DNA of 64,000 nt from Fulvimarina sp040239565 (GCF_040239565.1 NZ_JBEHWS010000007.1:124001-188000), one strand, 5' to 3'. Shown: positions 1 to 8,877, numbered from the stretch's first letter. Notes: a model not told the origin generated them from the letters alone. Translations and numbers: made by a program.

Positions 1-833
1 TCTCCGACAATCCGTTCGGTTTAGGTAAAGCATTCTCGCAGTCCGGTGCTTCGCTTGGCGGTATGATTGGCAACACGGATATTGATGCTCAGCTGGCTGC
101 TCTCGACCAGGCTGGGGTCATGCGCACGCTCGCAGAGCCAAGTCTTACCGCGATCTCAGGCGAGAGCGCGAGTTTCAAGGTTGGCGGTGAATTTACTCTG
201 GCAAATGGTAAGGACGAAACTCCTGAAACCCGGACGCCAATTATAAATAACGCTGGAGAAATCGTCGGCTACGATACCACGCCGGCTTCCGTCGAGTATA
301 AGAGCCGCGAAGTCGATTATGGAATTGGTCTCGATTTTACGCCGGTAGTTTTATCGCCGGGACGTATCAGTCTTAAGATACGTACGAGTGTATCTGAACC
401 GACCTTCGAAAATCCTTTCAATACGCCAGCTGGTGTCGCGCCCGGTGTCAATACAATCGGTATCCGCAAACGCCTCGCCGACACCACCGTCGAACTCCCC
501 TCCGGCGGCTCCCTCGTCATCGCAGGTCTCGTACGCGACGAAGTCCGTCAGGTCGTGTCAGGATTTCCGGGGCTTTCGAAGCTTCCGATCCTTGGATCGC
601 TTTTCCGCAGCCGCGATTTTCAGCGCTACGAGACCGAACTCGTCGTGATCGTCACGCCCTATCTCGTACGACCCGTGGGTCGCGAGGCGCTCGCCCGACC
701 GGACGATGGACTCGCTTTCGCTAGCGATGGTGCCGGCAACTTCCTGGGTAAGATCAACCGCGTCTACGGTCATTCCGAGACCAAGCTGCCCCCTGGCCGG
801 TATCACGGCGTTGTCGGTTACATCTACAAATAG
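1..833 (+). CDS. cpaC: Flp/tad pilus secretin CpaC (RcpA), C-terminal part
   Basis: The frame is open from base 3, so the gene starts upstream and only the last 276 residues are visible. They match the C-terminal secretin domain of type II/III and tad secretins: a beta-rich region, then the signature GLSKLPILGSLF followed by a stretch ending ELVVIVTPYLVRP. The protein forms the outer-membrane ring through which the Flp pilus leaves the cell. It is followed after a few bases by cpaD, cpaE, cpaF, tadB and tadC, the standard cpa order, which fixes its identity. The internal ATG at 63 is not the true start. The N-terminal domains cannot be judged. Confidence 0.93.
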   Translation, partial: SDNPFGLGKAFSQSGASLGGMIGNTDIDAQLAALDQAGVMRTLAEPSLTAISGESASFKVGGEFTLANGKDETPETRTPIINNAGEIVGYDTTPASVEYKSREVDYGIGLDFTPVVLSPGRISLKIRTSVSEPTFENPFNTPAGVAPGVNTIGIRKRLADTTVELPSGGSLVIAGLVRDEVRQVVSGFPGLSKLPILGSLFRSRDFQRYETELVVIVTPYLVRPVGREALARPDDGLAFASDGAGNFLGKINRVYGHSETKLPPGRYHGVVGYIYK

Positions 834-851
834 GCCGGAGATTTGAACATC

Positions 852-1544
852 ATGATGCATTCCCTTCTCCGGCCGCTGGCCAAGGTCTCGCTCGTCGGTC
901 TCGCTTTTGCGCTCGGTGCTTGCGGCAATGTCCACCATATCGAGGTGGGTTCGGTCCCCGATGACTACCGGACGCGCCACCCGATCGTCGTGTCGGAGGC
1001 CGACGAGGCGATCGATATTCCCGTGGTCTCCTCGGACCGCGAACTGGCGATGTCGGATAGCGGACGTATTCAGGACTTCGCCAGTCGTTTCCGCCGCTCC
1101 GGAGCGGACACGATGACCGTTCTTGTGCCTTACGGTTCCCGAAATTCGGCGGCAGCGACGAGCATCGCCCACGAGGCGACGCGGACGCTGATGAAGGCGG
1201 GTGTCTCACGCGATCGGATCATTCTTCAGAGCTATGCGGCTCACGATGCGTTGCGGGCGACTCCGGTGAGGCTGGCTTACTCCACGCTGGTTGCCCAGAC
1301 CGGCCCTTGTGGTCGTTGGCCGGAAGATCTCGGCAGCACGCATGAGAACAAGAACTACGCCAATTTCGGCTGCGCCACACAGCAGAATCTTGCCGCCCAG
1401 ATCGCCGATCCGCGAGACCTCCTGTCGCCTCGCGGCATGGGCCCGGTCGATGGCGAGCGCCGGGATCAGGTGATCGAGAAGTATCGCCAGGGTGAGCGCT
1501 TCTCGTCCGAACAGCCCCCGATGGAGAGCGAATACCAATGGTAA
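852..1544 (+). CDS. cpaD: pilus assembly lipoprotein CpaD
   Basis: A lipoprotein of about 230 residues with a hydrophobic signal and lipobox LGAC (lipidated Cys about residue 24 from the ATG at 852). The family is thought to help place or stabilise the CpaC secretin in the outer membrane. A TTG at 843 extends the frame by three codons, but the GGAG at 837-840 is better spaced for the ATG at 852, so I chose that. The C-terminal half carries conserved-looking Cys residues (GPCGRWPEDLG and NFGCATQQNLAAQ), typical of CpaD. Its end overlaps the start of cpaE by 7 bases, implying translational coupling. Confidence 0.92.
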   Translation: MMHSLLRPLAKVSLVGLAFALGACGNVHHIEVGSVPDDYRTRHPIVVSEADEAIDIPVVSSDRELAMSDSGRIQDFASRFRRSGADTMTVLVPYGSRNSAAATSIAHEATRTLMKAGVSRDRIILQSYAAHDALRATPVRLAYSTLVAQTGPCGRWPEDLGSTHENKNYANFGCATQQNLAAQIADPRDLLSPRGMGPVDGERRDQVIEKYRQGERFSSEQPPMESEYQW

Positions 1545-2815
1545 GCCGTTCCGAAAACAATCCGGCTGAGCTGCATGAAGATTATGAGGTCGGCGAGGTC
1601 GTGGAAAACGTCCGCCCGATCCCGCGCGTCTCGATTCAGGCCTTCTGCGAAAGTGACGCCGTCTGCAACACCCTTCAGAATGCGGCGGGGGACCGGCGCG
1701 TCGCAAAGGCGAACTTCAAGGTCAATATGGGCGGCCATCGTGCCGCGATCGACCACTTTTCGTCGTCGCCGACCCCTAATCTCGTCATCCTCGAGACGCG
1801 GATGGAACCGGTCGATCTGATGAAAGCGCTCGACACGCTCGCCGACGTCTGCGATCCGGGCTCGAAGGTCGTCGTCATAGGGCATTACAACGACGTCCAC
1901 CTCTATCGTGAGCTGATGCGCTGCGGGATTTCGGAATATCTCGTCGCACCGATCTCTATCGCCGATATCCTGGGTGCGATCTCCGATATCTTCACCTCGG
2001 CGGACGCCGAGCCGCTCGGCCGTTCGATCGCTTTCCTCGGCGCGCGCGGCGGCGTGGGATCTTCGACAGTCGCACATAACGCCGTCTGGTCGATTTCGCA
2101 GCTCTTCGAAACGGAATCGATTCTCGCCGACTGCGATCTTGCTTTCGGAACGGCGAATATCGATTTCGATCGTGACCCGCCCCAAGGCATGTTCGAAGCA
2201 CTGGCGTCTTATCAGGAGATGGACGAGACCCTGCTCGATCGCCTTCTCTCCAAGTGCGGCGAGCATCTGTCGCTTCTGGCCGCCCCGTCGGTCGTCGACC
2301 GCACCTATGAATTTGATCTCGAGGCTTATCGAATCCTCATCGAGACCGCCCAGCGGACTGCGCCGATCGTCGCGCTCGACATGCCGCATCTCTGGACGGA
2401 CTGGACACGTTCGGTTCTCTCCGAGGTCGATCAGGTCGTTGTGACTGCGGCGCCTGATCTTGCAAATCTCCGCAACGCAAAGAACATCATCGAGACTCTT
2501 ACGAAGCTGAGACCCAATGATGGGCCGCCGATCCTGGTAATGAGTCAGGTTGGTATACCGAAGAAGCCCGAGATCGCCATCGAGGAATTCTGCGAACCGC
2601 TGAACCTTCAGCCCGCGATCGTCCTGGGCTTCGAACCTGAGCTCTTCGGCGAGGCTGCGAATGGCGGACTGATGATCAGGCAGAGCGCGCCCAAGCACGA
2701 CGTCGCCAAGCTGTTCGACGATCTGGCCCACCAGCTCACGGGACGCGGCATCGCCAAGGCCCCGAAGAAGCCCAGCCTGCTCGATCGTCTCGGTTTCAAG
2801 AAATCGGCGGCATGA
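1538..2815 (+). CDS. cpaE: pilus assembly protein CpaE (degenerate receiver plus MinD/ParA-like ATPase)
   Basis: 425 residues. Residues about 30-155 look like an atypical response-regulator fold in which the position normally holding the phospho-acceptor Asp reads LVILETRM, with no clear Asp. Residues about 165-420 are a ParA/MinD ATPase with the deviant Walker A GARGGVGSST near residues 168-177. CpaE acts in polar localisation and assembly of the Flp pilus machine at the inner membrane. The start overlaps cpaD, and an 86-base gap without obvious signals separates it from cpaF. Confidence 0.93.
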   Translation: MVSRSENNPAELHEDYEVGEVVENVRPIPRVSIQAFCESDAVCNTLQNAAGDRRVAKANFKVNMGGHRAAIDHFSSSPTPNLVILETRMEPVDLMKALDTLADVCDPGSKVVVIGHYNDVHLYRELMRCGISEYLVAPISIADILGAISDIFTSADAEPLGRSIAFLGARGGVGSSTVAHNAVWSISQLFETESILADCDLAFGTANIDFDRDPPQGMFEALASYQEMDETLLDRLLSKCGEHLSLLAAPSVVDRTYEFDLEAYRILIETAQRTAPIVALDMPHLWTDWTRSVLSEVDQVVVTAAPDLANLRNAKNIIETLTKLRPNDGPPILVMSQVGIPKKPEIAIEEFCEPLNLQPAIVLGFEPELFGEAANGGLMIRQSAPKHDVAKLFDDLAHQLTGRGIAKAPKKPSLLDRLGFKKSAA

Positions 2816-2901
2816 AGTCCCGTCCCGCCGTACGGCACGGCTTGATCATGCTCTCAGAACCTCAGTGAGGGAGAGAGATAGGCAACATCTGGAGAGGTTG
2901 A

Positions 2902-4413
2902 ATGTTCGGTAAACGCACCCAACAGAGCTCTTCGCCCGGCGGTGCGGTCGTTAAGGAGCGCTCGGTCGGCGAAGCGCCGAAACCCAAACCGAGCGCGCCT
3001 CCGGTTGCCGAACCCCCGCGCCGTGCTGCGAGCGAAAGCCGGTCGCGCGAGACTTATATGGTTGCAGAGGCGACGCCCGCGAAACCGGCAGCTTCCACGC
3101 GTGCGACCGGCAAGCGGGACGAGGCCTTTTACGACCGCAAGAGCCAGGTCTTTGCCGCGCTGATCGATACGATCGATCTGTCCCAGCTTGCCGGCATGGA
3201 TATCGAGACAGCGCGAGAAGAAATCCGCGATATCGTCAACGACATCATCGCCATCAAGAACTATGCGATGACGATCGCCGAGCAGGAGGACCTGCTCGCC
3301 GACATCTGCAACGACGTTCTGGGCTATGGTCCACTCGAGCCTCTACTTGCGCGCGACGATATCGCCGATATCATGGTCAACGGAGCCAAGCAGACCTTTA
3401 TCGAAGTCGATGGCAAGACCGTCGAAACGAACGTTCAGTTCCGTGATAATCAGCAGCTCCTGAATATCTGCCAGCGTATCGTCAGTCAGGTCGGGCGCCG
3501 CGTCGACGAGACCTCGCCAATCTGTGACGCTCGTCTTCCCGATGGATCGCGCGTCAACGTCATCGCACCGCCGCTTGCCCTCGATGGTGCAGCGTTGACC
3601 ATTCGTAAGTTCAGGAAGGACAAGCTGACCCTCGATCAGCTCGTCAAATACGGAACGATCACGCCCGAAGGCGCCCAAATTCTTCAGATCATTGGCCGCG
3701 TTCGCTGCAACGTCGTAATCTCCGGGGGTACCGGCTCCGGTAAGACCACGCTTCTGAATTGTCTGACGCACTACATCGACCGCGACGAGCGCATCGTCAC
3801 CTGCGAAGACTCGGCCGAACTTCAGCTTCAGCAGCCCCATGTGGTGCGCCTCGAAACGCGTCCGCCCAACATCGAAGGCGAGGGCGCGATCACCATGCGC
3901 GATCTCGTCAAGAACTGCCTGCGTATGCGTCCCGAGCGGATCGTGGTCGGCGAGGTGCGCGGACCAGAGGTCTTCGACCTTCTCCAGGCAATGAACACCG
4001 GCCATGACGGCTCCATGGGCACGATCCACGCCAACTCCCCGCGCGAATGCCTCAACCGTATGGAGTCGATGATCGCGATGGGCGGCTATTCGCTGCCTTC
4101 GAAGACCGTGAAGGAAATCATCTGCGGGTCGGTGGACGTTATCGTCCAGGCCGCGCGTCTTCGCGACGGTTCCCGCCGCATTACCCACATCACCGAGGTG
4201 GTGGGCATGGAAAGCGACGTGATCACCACCCAGGATCTGTTCGTCTACGACATCGAGGGCGAGGACGCGAGCGGCCGGCTCATCGGCAAGCATCGCTCGA
4301 CGGGCATTGGACGTCCGAAATTCTGGGACAAGGCACGCTATTACGGCGAAGAAGGCCGGCTCGCCGCCGCGCTTGACGCCAGCAGCCCGGATAGCGAACG
4401 GGACGGCTTCTGA
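2902..4413 (+). CDS. cpaF: tad pilus assembly ATPase CpaF (TadA)
   Basis: A 503-residue secretion/pilus ATPase of the TadA/VirB11-like family. The first 80 or so residues are low-complexity and rich in Pro, Ala and Arg. Walker A GGTGSGKTT lies near residue 275, followed by the Asp box around EDSAELQL and Walker B-like RIVVGEVRGPE near 347, then the GSMGTIHAN His box. It powers polymerisation and retraction of Flp pilin from the cytoplasmic face. A strong GGAGAGG at 2891-2897 precedes the ATG. The stop shares one base with the start of tadB (TGATG). Confidence 0.96.
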   Translation: MFGKRTQQSSSPGGAVVKERSVGEAPKPKPSAPPVAEPPRRAASESRSRETYMVAEATPAKPAASTRATGKRDEAFYDRKSQVFAALIDTIDLSQLAGMDIETAREEIRDIVNDIIAIKNYAMTIAEQEDLLADICNDVLGYGPLEPLLARDDIADIMVNGAKQTFIEVDGKTVETNVQFRDNQQLLNICQRIVSQVGRRVDETSPICDARLPDGSRVNVIAPPLALDGAALTIRKFRKDKLTLDQLVKYGTITPEGAQILQIIGRVRCNVVISGGTGSGKTTLLNCLTHYIDRDERIVTCEDSAELQLQQPHVVRLETRPPNIEGEGAITMRDLVKNCLRMRPERIVVGEVRGPEVFDLLQAMNTGHDGSMGTIHANSPRECLNRMESMIAMGGYSLPSKTVKEIICGSVDVIVQAARLRDGSRRITHITEVVGMESDVITTQDLFVYDIEGEDASGRLIGKHRSTGIGRPKFWDKARYYGEEGRLAAALDASSPDSERDGF

Positions 4414-5420
4414 TGACGCCTCTTACGATGATTTTCTTTGTTGTTCTGTCGACGCTAGCGGCCGGCGGCGTGGCCTATGCGCTCATGCAGCCTAAACTGG
4501 CGGCTTCGAAGCGCATGGCAGCGCGAAAGACCGCCTATTCGCGCGACGAGGCAGACCGCTCGCGGATGAGCGAGGCCAAGGAGCGCGTGCAGGAGCAAGC
4601 CAAGCGTCGGCGCGCGCTTCAGAGCAATCTCAAGGATCTGGAGGATCGCGCAAAGGAGCGAGGCGACCATTCCTCCAAGCCAACGCTTCAGCAGCGCATC
4701 AACCAGTCCGGTTTGAAGATTACGCCCAAGCAGTTTTACGTGGTTTCAGCGTGCCTCGCGTTCGCGGCTTTTCTCGTTTCGGTGGTCTTCGGACTGCCCC
4801 TCCTTGCCGCAGCTGGTATCGCCGTGATTTCCGGACTTGGATTACCGCATTTCTTTTTGGCGAACCGCAGAAAGAAGCGGATCAATGACTTCTCCAACAG
4901 CTTCCCGACCGCGATTGACCTGATCGTGCGCGGTGTGAAGGCCGGATTGCCACTCAACGACACGCTTCGAACCGTCGTCAGCGATGTGCCGGAGCCGGTC
5001 TCGGGTGAATTCCGCAAGATCGTCGAGGCGCAGCAGATGGGCGTCACGCTCTCCGATGCCTGCGAACGTCTCTACAAACAGGTGCCGCTTCCTGAAACGA
5101 ACTTCTTCGCCATCGTCATCGCGATTCAGTCCCAGGCCGGCGGTAACCTGTCGGAGGCGCTTGGAAACCTTTCCAAGGTTCTACGTGAGCGCAAGAAAAT
5201 GCGTCAGAAAATCCAGGCCGTGTCGATGGAGGCGAAAGCGTCTGCCAGTATCATCGGTGCCATCCCGCTCTTCGTTGCCGGCATGATTTACATCACTGCA
5301 CCGGATTACATGAACGTACTTTTTCAGGACCCGCGCGGAAATTTCGTACTCATCGGTGCGGTGTTCTGGATGATCACCGGCGTTCTCATCATGAAGAAAA
5401 TGATCAATTTCGATATCTGA
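4413..5420 (+). CDS. tadB: tad pilus inner-membrane platform protein TadB
   Basis: 335 residues with a T2SSF (GspF-like) domain in the C-terminal half: the FPTAIDLIVRGVKAGLPL motif, then ETNFFAIVIAIQSQAGGNLSEAL, flanked by hydrophobic segments (N-terminal TM, a double TM near 110-150, and two TMs at the end). Residues about 35-85 are highly charged and likely cytoplasmic coiled coil. TadB pairs with TadC to form the inner-membrane platform driven by CpaF. It starts on the last base of the cpaF stop codon, so it is translationally coupled. Confidence 0.94.
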   Translation: MTPLTMIFFVVLSTLAAGGVAYALMQPKLAASKRMAARKTAYSRDEADRSRMSEAKERVQEQAKRRRALQSNLKDLEDRAKERGDHSSKPTLQQRINQSGLKITPKQFYVVSACLAFAAFLVSVVFGLPLLAAAGIAVISGLGLPHFFLANRRKKRINDFSNSFPTAIDLIVRGVKAGLPLNDTLRTVVSDVPEPVSGEFRKIVEAQQMGVTLSDACERLYKQVPLPETNFFAIVIAIQSQAGGNLSEALGNLSKVLRERKKMRQKIQAVSMEAKASASIIGAIPLFVAGMIYITAPDYMNVLFQDPRGNFVLIGAVFWMITGVLIMKKMINFDI

Positions 5421-5483
5421 TATCGGCTTCCGCCATTTGTTGTCGACCGTCTGCCGTCCAGTTGACTGAAAGAACTGATCTCA

Positions 5484-6470
5484 ATGCAAGAATTATTCGC
5501 ATTATTCGGTATCCGACCAGAGGTCTTCTTCAGCATCGTCCTGTCGTGTGCTGTCTTTGTCAGTGTGCTCGCTGTCGTCCTGCCACAGCTTTCTCGCAGT
5601 CGTCTGCAGAGTCGCATGAAGTCGGTTGCGATCGAGCGCGACGAGATGCGGGCGCGAGAACGCGCCAAGCTCGGACGGGAAAAGGGCGGCAAACAGAGCC
5701 TTCGACAAATTGAGCAGAAAGGCGTTGCCTCAAAGGTCGTCGACTCACTCAATCTGAGGAAAGCGCTCGTCGACGAGGCGACGGTTGCCAAGCTCCGGGT
5801 CGCAGGCTTTCGCAGCCAGCGCAACCTGACTCTCTTCCTCTTTTTGCGGATCGTTTTGGCCTTGGCCCTGCTGGCCTTCGCACTGCTTTACATTATGGGA
5901 TTTGGCTTTCTCGAAGGACAGCCGTTGATGATCCGGGTCGTCGCCTGTCTTGCTGTAGCCTATATCGGCTTCGTGCTGCCGGTGATGTACATTCGCAATG
6001 TGGCTACCAAGCGCCAGGCGTCAATTCAGCGGGCGTGGCCCGATGCACTCGACTTATTGCTGATCTGTGTGGAGTCCGGAAAGTCGATCGAGGCGTCCTT
6101 CAAGAAGGTCGCGGAAGAAATCGGCGTCCAGTCTGTCCCCTTGGCGGAGGAACTGGTCCTGACCTGCGCGGAGCTGTCATATCTTCCCGAGCGGCGTGCG
6201 GCATACGACAATCTCATGGCAAGAACGGATCTCGACGGTGTCCGCGCGACGATGACCGCGCTGACGCAGGCCGAGCGCTACGGTACGCCAGTCGGGACCG
6301 CACTCCGCACCATGGCTCAGGAAAACCGGGATCTGCGGATGAACCTTGCAGAAAAGAAAGCGGCTGCGTTGCCGCCCAAACTCACCGTGCCAATGATTGT
6401 TTTTTTCCTGCCGGTGCTTTTGGCTGTCATTCTGGCACCTGCCGCAATCAGCATCATGGATCAGATGTAG
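5484..6470 (+). CDS. tadC: tad pilus inner-membrane platform protein TadC
   Basis: 328 residues, paralogous to TadB: T2SSF domain with WPDALDLLLICVESGKSIE and an AERYGTPVGTALRTMAQE segment, an N-terminal TM and hydrophobic segments near 115-165 and at the C-terminus. It is the second platform subunit of the Flp pilus. The gene sits 63 bases after tadB with only a weak purine-rich stretch (GAAAGAA) before the ATG. It is the last pilus gene here; the next gene is on the opposite strand, so no TPR gene tadD follows as in many tad loci. Confidence 0.94.
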   Translation: MQELFALFGIRPEVFFSIVLSCAVFVSVLAVVLPQLSRSRLQSRMKSVAIERDEMRARERAKLGREKGGKQSLRQIEQKGVASKVVDSLNLRKALVDEATVAKLRVAGFRSQRNLTLFLFLRIVLALALLAFALLYIMGFGFLEGQPLMIRVVACLAVAYIGFVLPVMYIRNVATKRQASIQRAWPDALDLLLICVESGKSIEASFKKVAEEIGVQSVPLAEELVLTCAELSYLPERRAAYDNLMARTDLDGVRATMTALTQAERYGTPVGTALRTMAQENRDLRMNLAEKKAAALPPKLTVPMIVFFLPVLLAVILAPAAISIMDQM

Positions 6471-6537
6471 AAAAATGCGCTGCGTTGGGTCGCCAGCGCT
6501 GCCGGCTGCACTCCAGGTTTAAAGGCACGCTCGATCG

Positions 6538-7680
6538 TCAAGCCGTTTCCCGCTGGGCCTCTCCTTTTTCGCGGGTCTGATCCGTCATGTCGAAAAGCGG
6601 CGGGGCTTTCCCTGTCTTTGCGCCTGTGCCTGCTGGTCGAGGTCCATCTGCCGTCGTTTCACTTTGGCTCTCCAAAGCCATATCGGGCATAGCTTCACCG
6701 AGAAAGGTTTCCACAGCAGCTAGCAGGGGTTCACGGTAGCGATCCTTTTCTTGCAGCAATTCGTGCCGGGCTTCCGGGAGCGTCAGACTGGAGGCGGTGC
6801 GCATACGCCAGGCAAGTCTTTCTGCGGCGCGTGTCGAAACCACGCGATCCGAGCCCGCACAGATGAAGAGCGTCGGAATGGAATGCCGGGCGATCACTGT
6901 CGACCGGTCGAACCGTCTCATAGCGCTCGTCATGCTGGCGACCCAGCCGAAGGTCGGGGCGCTCAGAAAGAGCCCTGGATAAGTTTTAGCCAGCAGCTTG
7001 TTACGCTCGAAGCGTCGCGGGTCGCTCGTCAGGGGATTGTCAGCTGGTGTGCCGACGGCTCCCGGCAACGCGCCGATCTTGACCGGAACGCGACCGAAAC
7101 CGACGAGCCGCGCGATCCAGGCGACGCCCGAAACCAGACCGGCGGGTATCCAGCTTTCCGGGAGGGAGACGAGCGGGGCGGTCAGGACCATGCGCTCGAT
7201 GCGGTTCGTCAGTTCGTCAGCTGCGACGAGGGCGACAAGCCCGCCCATCGAATGAGCAAGGACCGAATAGGGCGGGCGGCAGTCCGGCAAAAGAAGATTC
7301 TTAACGACGCATTCGAGATCGGTACGATAGCCCTTCATTCGGCGAACATGTCCGATCCGCCGTCCGGTCTTTCGCGGGGGATCTGCTTTCTCGGCGGCTT
7401 TAAGACGCCGGGCTGCCGAAGCTCCCTGGCCGCGCCAGTCGAAGGTCGCGACTGTAAACCCACGCGCGTTGAGATCGGCCATGGTCTCAAAATATTTCTC
7501 GACTGTCTCGTTCCGCCCCTGAAGCAGCAGGATGGTGCCGCGATTGCCGTCGTCTGGCTTGGATATGGCGCATCTGAGTTCGACGCCGTCTGTCGTCGTC
7601 ATGATTTTCGCAACGAGGTTCGGCGGGGCAGGATTGCCCTTGATCTCGACGAACCCGTCCGGCGTCATGTTTTCGCTCAT
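6538..7680 (-). CDS. alpha/beta hydrolase, monoacylglycerol lipase / lysophospholipase (PldB-like)
   Basis: About 380 residues from the ATG at 7680 (MSENM...). The frame is open further upstream to 7743, but that part has no protein-like character. It carries the PldB/MGL hallmarks QGRNETVEKYFE and FDWRGQGAS, then the nucleophile elbow AHSMGG, a late Asp in CAGSDRVVS and a final His in EARHELLQEKD. Members hydrolyse monoacylglycerols or lysophospholipids in the cytoplasm or at the inner membrane. The last 50 residues are a low-complexity Ser/Thr/Gly tail. It runs convergently to tadC and divergently from the heat-shock gene. Substrate is not predictable. Confidence 0.85.
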   Translation of the reverse strand: MSENMTPDGFVEIKGNPAPPNLVAKIMTTTDGVELRCAISKPDDGNRGTILLLQGRNETVEKYFETMADLNARGFTVATFDWRGQGASAARRLKAAEKADPPRKTGRRIGHVRRMKGYRTDLECVVKNLLLPDCRPPYSVLAHSMGGLVALVAADELTNRIERMVLTAPLVSLPESWIPAGLVSGVAWIARLVGFGRVPVKIGALPGAVGTPADNPLTSDPRRFERNKLLAKTYPGLFLSAPTFGWVASMTSAMRRFDRSTVIARHSIPTLFICAGSDRVVSTRAAERLAWRMRTASSLTLPEARHELLQEKDRYREPLLAAVETFLGEAMPDMALESQSETTADGPRPAGTGAKTGKAPPLFDMTDQTREKGEAQRETA

Positions 7681-7789
7681 CGAAGAATATCCAGGTAACC
7701 GGCCGTGCTGACTTTGAATATCGGCCTGTCGCGGCCAGCGCATATCCTTATCGCCGGTCGTGGCGAACCGTCAAAATCTCACTGTCCTT

Positions 7790-7990
7790 TGGTGCGGATC
7801 TGAGCTCCCAAAGAGCGAACCGGGAGCCCCGCGAGGGTCTCCCGGCTCTAGCGGCCACAGCGGAAGGGACGGGACGCTGCGACCGATTTCGTGCGACCTG
7901 CAAGCGTCTAGCTCCGCGGGCCACAGATCGGGTCGCGCTCGGTGTTAAGCTTTATATAGCAAATCAACGGGCGCGTCGAAGCGCGCCCTC
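7790..7990 (+). ncRNA. candidate structured RNA (inverted-repeat cluster), strand uncertain
   Basis: This non-coding stretch can fold into a branched structure. A closing helix pairs 7797-7806 with 7910-7914 and 7924-7929. One inner stem pairs CCGGGAG 7820-7826 with CTCCCGG 7839-7845, and another pairs GACGCT 7873-7878 with AGCGTC 7903-7908. A separate hairpin GGGCGCG/CGCGCCC lies at 7969-7988 and could end a transcript, although no T-run follows. I do not recognise a known RNA family. It may simply be leader or promoter DNA of the two divergent genes. Confidence 0.25.
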
Positions 7991-8070
7991 ACCGAATTGC
8001 CGAAACGTAGTGATCGCGGAATGAATGGAACCGGACATATCCGTTCATTTTCTGTTCATATCAGCTGCGC

Positions 8071-8089
8071 GATCGGCTGATAGCCGATC
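8071..8089. repeat. 8-bp inverted repeat GATCGGCT / AGCCGATC
   Basis: Perfect 8-base arms with a 3-base centre, about 120 bases upstream of the probable sHSP promoter. It could be an operator or a small hairpin; no gene is assigned to it. Confidence 0.4.
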
Positions 8090-8188
8090 AATTTGCCGAA
8101 TTGCCGCCTGTTAAACGGAACCGGCGTCCCGATAGAATGAATAACGATATACTCCCGAAAATTTTGTAGCTCCCCAACGGCATCCTCT

Positions 8189-8221
8189 CTTGAATCGAAA
8201 ATCGCGGAAAACCATTTTTTG
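8189..8221 (+). promoter_or_regulatory. probable RpoH (sigma-32) promoter of the sHSP gene
   Basis: CTTGAA at 8189-8194 is followed, after a 17-base spacer, by CCATTTTTTG at 8212-8221. This resembles the alphaproteobacterial RpoH pattern CTTG-N17/18-CYTATNTNNG. It would start a transcript near 8228, giving a leader of about 100 nt, the usual size for a ROSE thermometer leader. The assignment rests on motif likeness and on the heat-shock gene downstream. Confidence 0.55.
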
Positions 8222-8303
8222 TTTATGGCCGCCGAAAGGGGTCACGGGCCGGGAAGCGTCGCCAGATGGGGCGTTTGGAACCGGTTCGATATTCACGCAC
8301 ACC

Positions 8304-8322
8304 GTTGCTTCTTAAGGAGAAC
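8304..8322 (+). promoter_or_regulatory. ROSE-like RNA thermometer hairpin masking the sHSP ribosome-binding site
   Basis: The RNA can fold as GUU-(G)-CUUC-UUAA-GGAG-AAC. The Shine-Dalgarno AAGGAG (8314-8319) pairs with CUUC upstream through one G-U pair, the G at 8307 bulges opposite it, and UU-AA plus G-C close the stem. The UUGCU segment (8305-8309) matches the conserved U(U/C)GCU of ROSE elements, which repress sHSP translation at low temperature and melt on heating. The hairpin is four bases from the start codon. Confidence 0.65.
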
Positions 8323-8326
8323 ACCT

Positions 8327-8794
8327 ATGCGTCACGTTGATTTTGGTCCGCTGTACCGCTCGACCGTCGGCTTCGATCGTCTGTTTTCGATGCTCGACAA
8401 TGTCTCGCAGCCGGAAAGCGGCCAAACCTATCCGCCCTATAACATCGAGCGTACCGGCGAGAACGACTACCGCATCACCATGGCGGTCGCGGGCTTTGCC
8501 GAAGATGAACTCTTCATCGAGTCCCGCGAGAACACGCTTCTGGTGAAGGGCGAAAAGGCCGAGAACGAGAGCGATAAGCAGGTCGAATATCTGCATCGCG
8601 GTATTGCCGGGCGTGCCTTCGAACGGCGCTTCCAGCTTGCCGATCACGTCGAGGTTCGCGGCGCGAGCCTCAAGAACGGCCTTCTGCACGTCGAACTCGA
8701 GCGCGTCATCCCCGAGCAGATGAAGCCGCGCAAGATCGAGATTTCGACCGCTGGCAATCAGAATGCCAAGAAGATCGAGACCGAAGCAGCCTGA
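8327..8794 (+). CDS. small heat-shock protein Hsp20/IbpA family
   Basis: 155 residues with an alpha-crystallin domain at about 30-130 (YRITMAVAGFAEDELFI, then GIAGRAFERRFQLADHVEV and LKNGLLHVELERV). A short N-terminal arm MRHVDFGPLYRSTVGFDRLF is typical of rhizobial class A IbpA-like sHSPs. It holds unfolding proteins in a refoldable state in the cytoplasm. The ATG at 8327 has AAGGAG seven bases upstream; the frame is open to 8219, but that region is the leader RNA. It is monocistronic, with a thermometer in front and a terminator behind. An IbpA-type name is likely but the exact paralogue cannot be fixed. Confidence 0.92.
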   Translation: MRHVDFGPLYRSTVGFDRLFSMLDNVSQPESGQTYPPYNIERTGENDYRITMAVAGFAEDELFIESRENTLLVKGEKAENESDKQVEYLHRGIAGRAFERRFQLADHVEVRGASLKNGLLHVELERVIPEQMKPRKIEISTAGNQNAKKIETEAA

Positions 8795-8820
8795 TCCAAG
8801 GCCCGCTTCCACCTATTCTG

Positions 8821-8846
8821 CGGCGTCCCGAAAGGGGCGCCGTTTT
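8821..8846 (+). terminator. Rho-independent terminator of the sHSP gene
   Basis: A 9-base-pair stem (8821-8829 with 8834-8842, one T-G pair) with GAAA loop, followed by TTTT, 26 bases after the stop codon. Confidence 0.85.
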
Positions 8847-8877
8847 CGTATGGTTTCCGGTCTTTTCCTTCTTGAAC

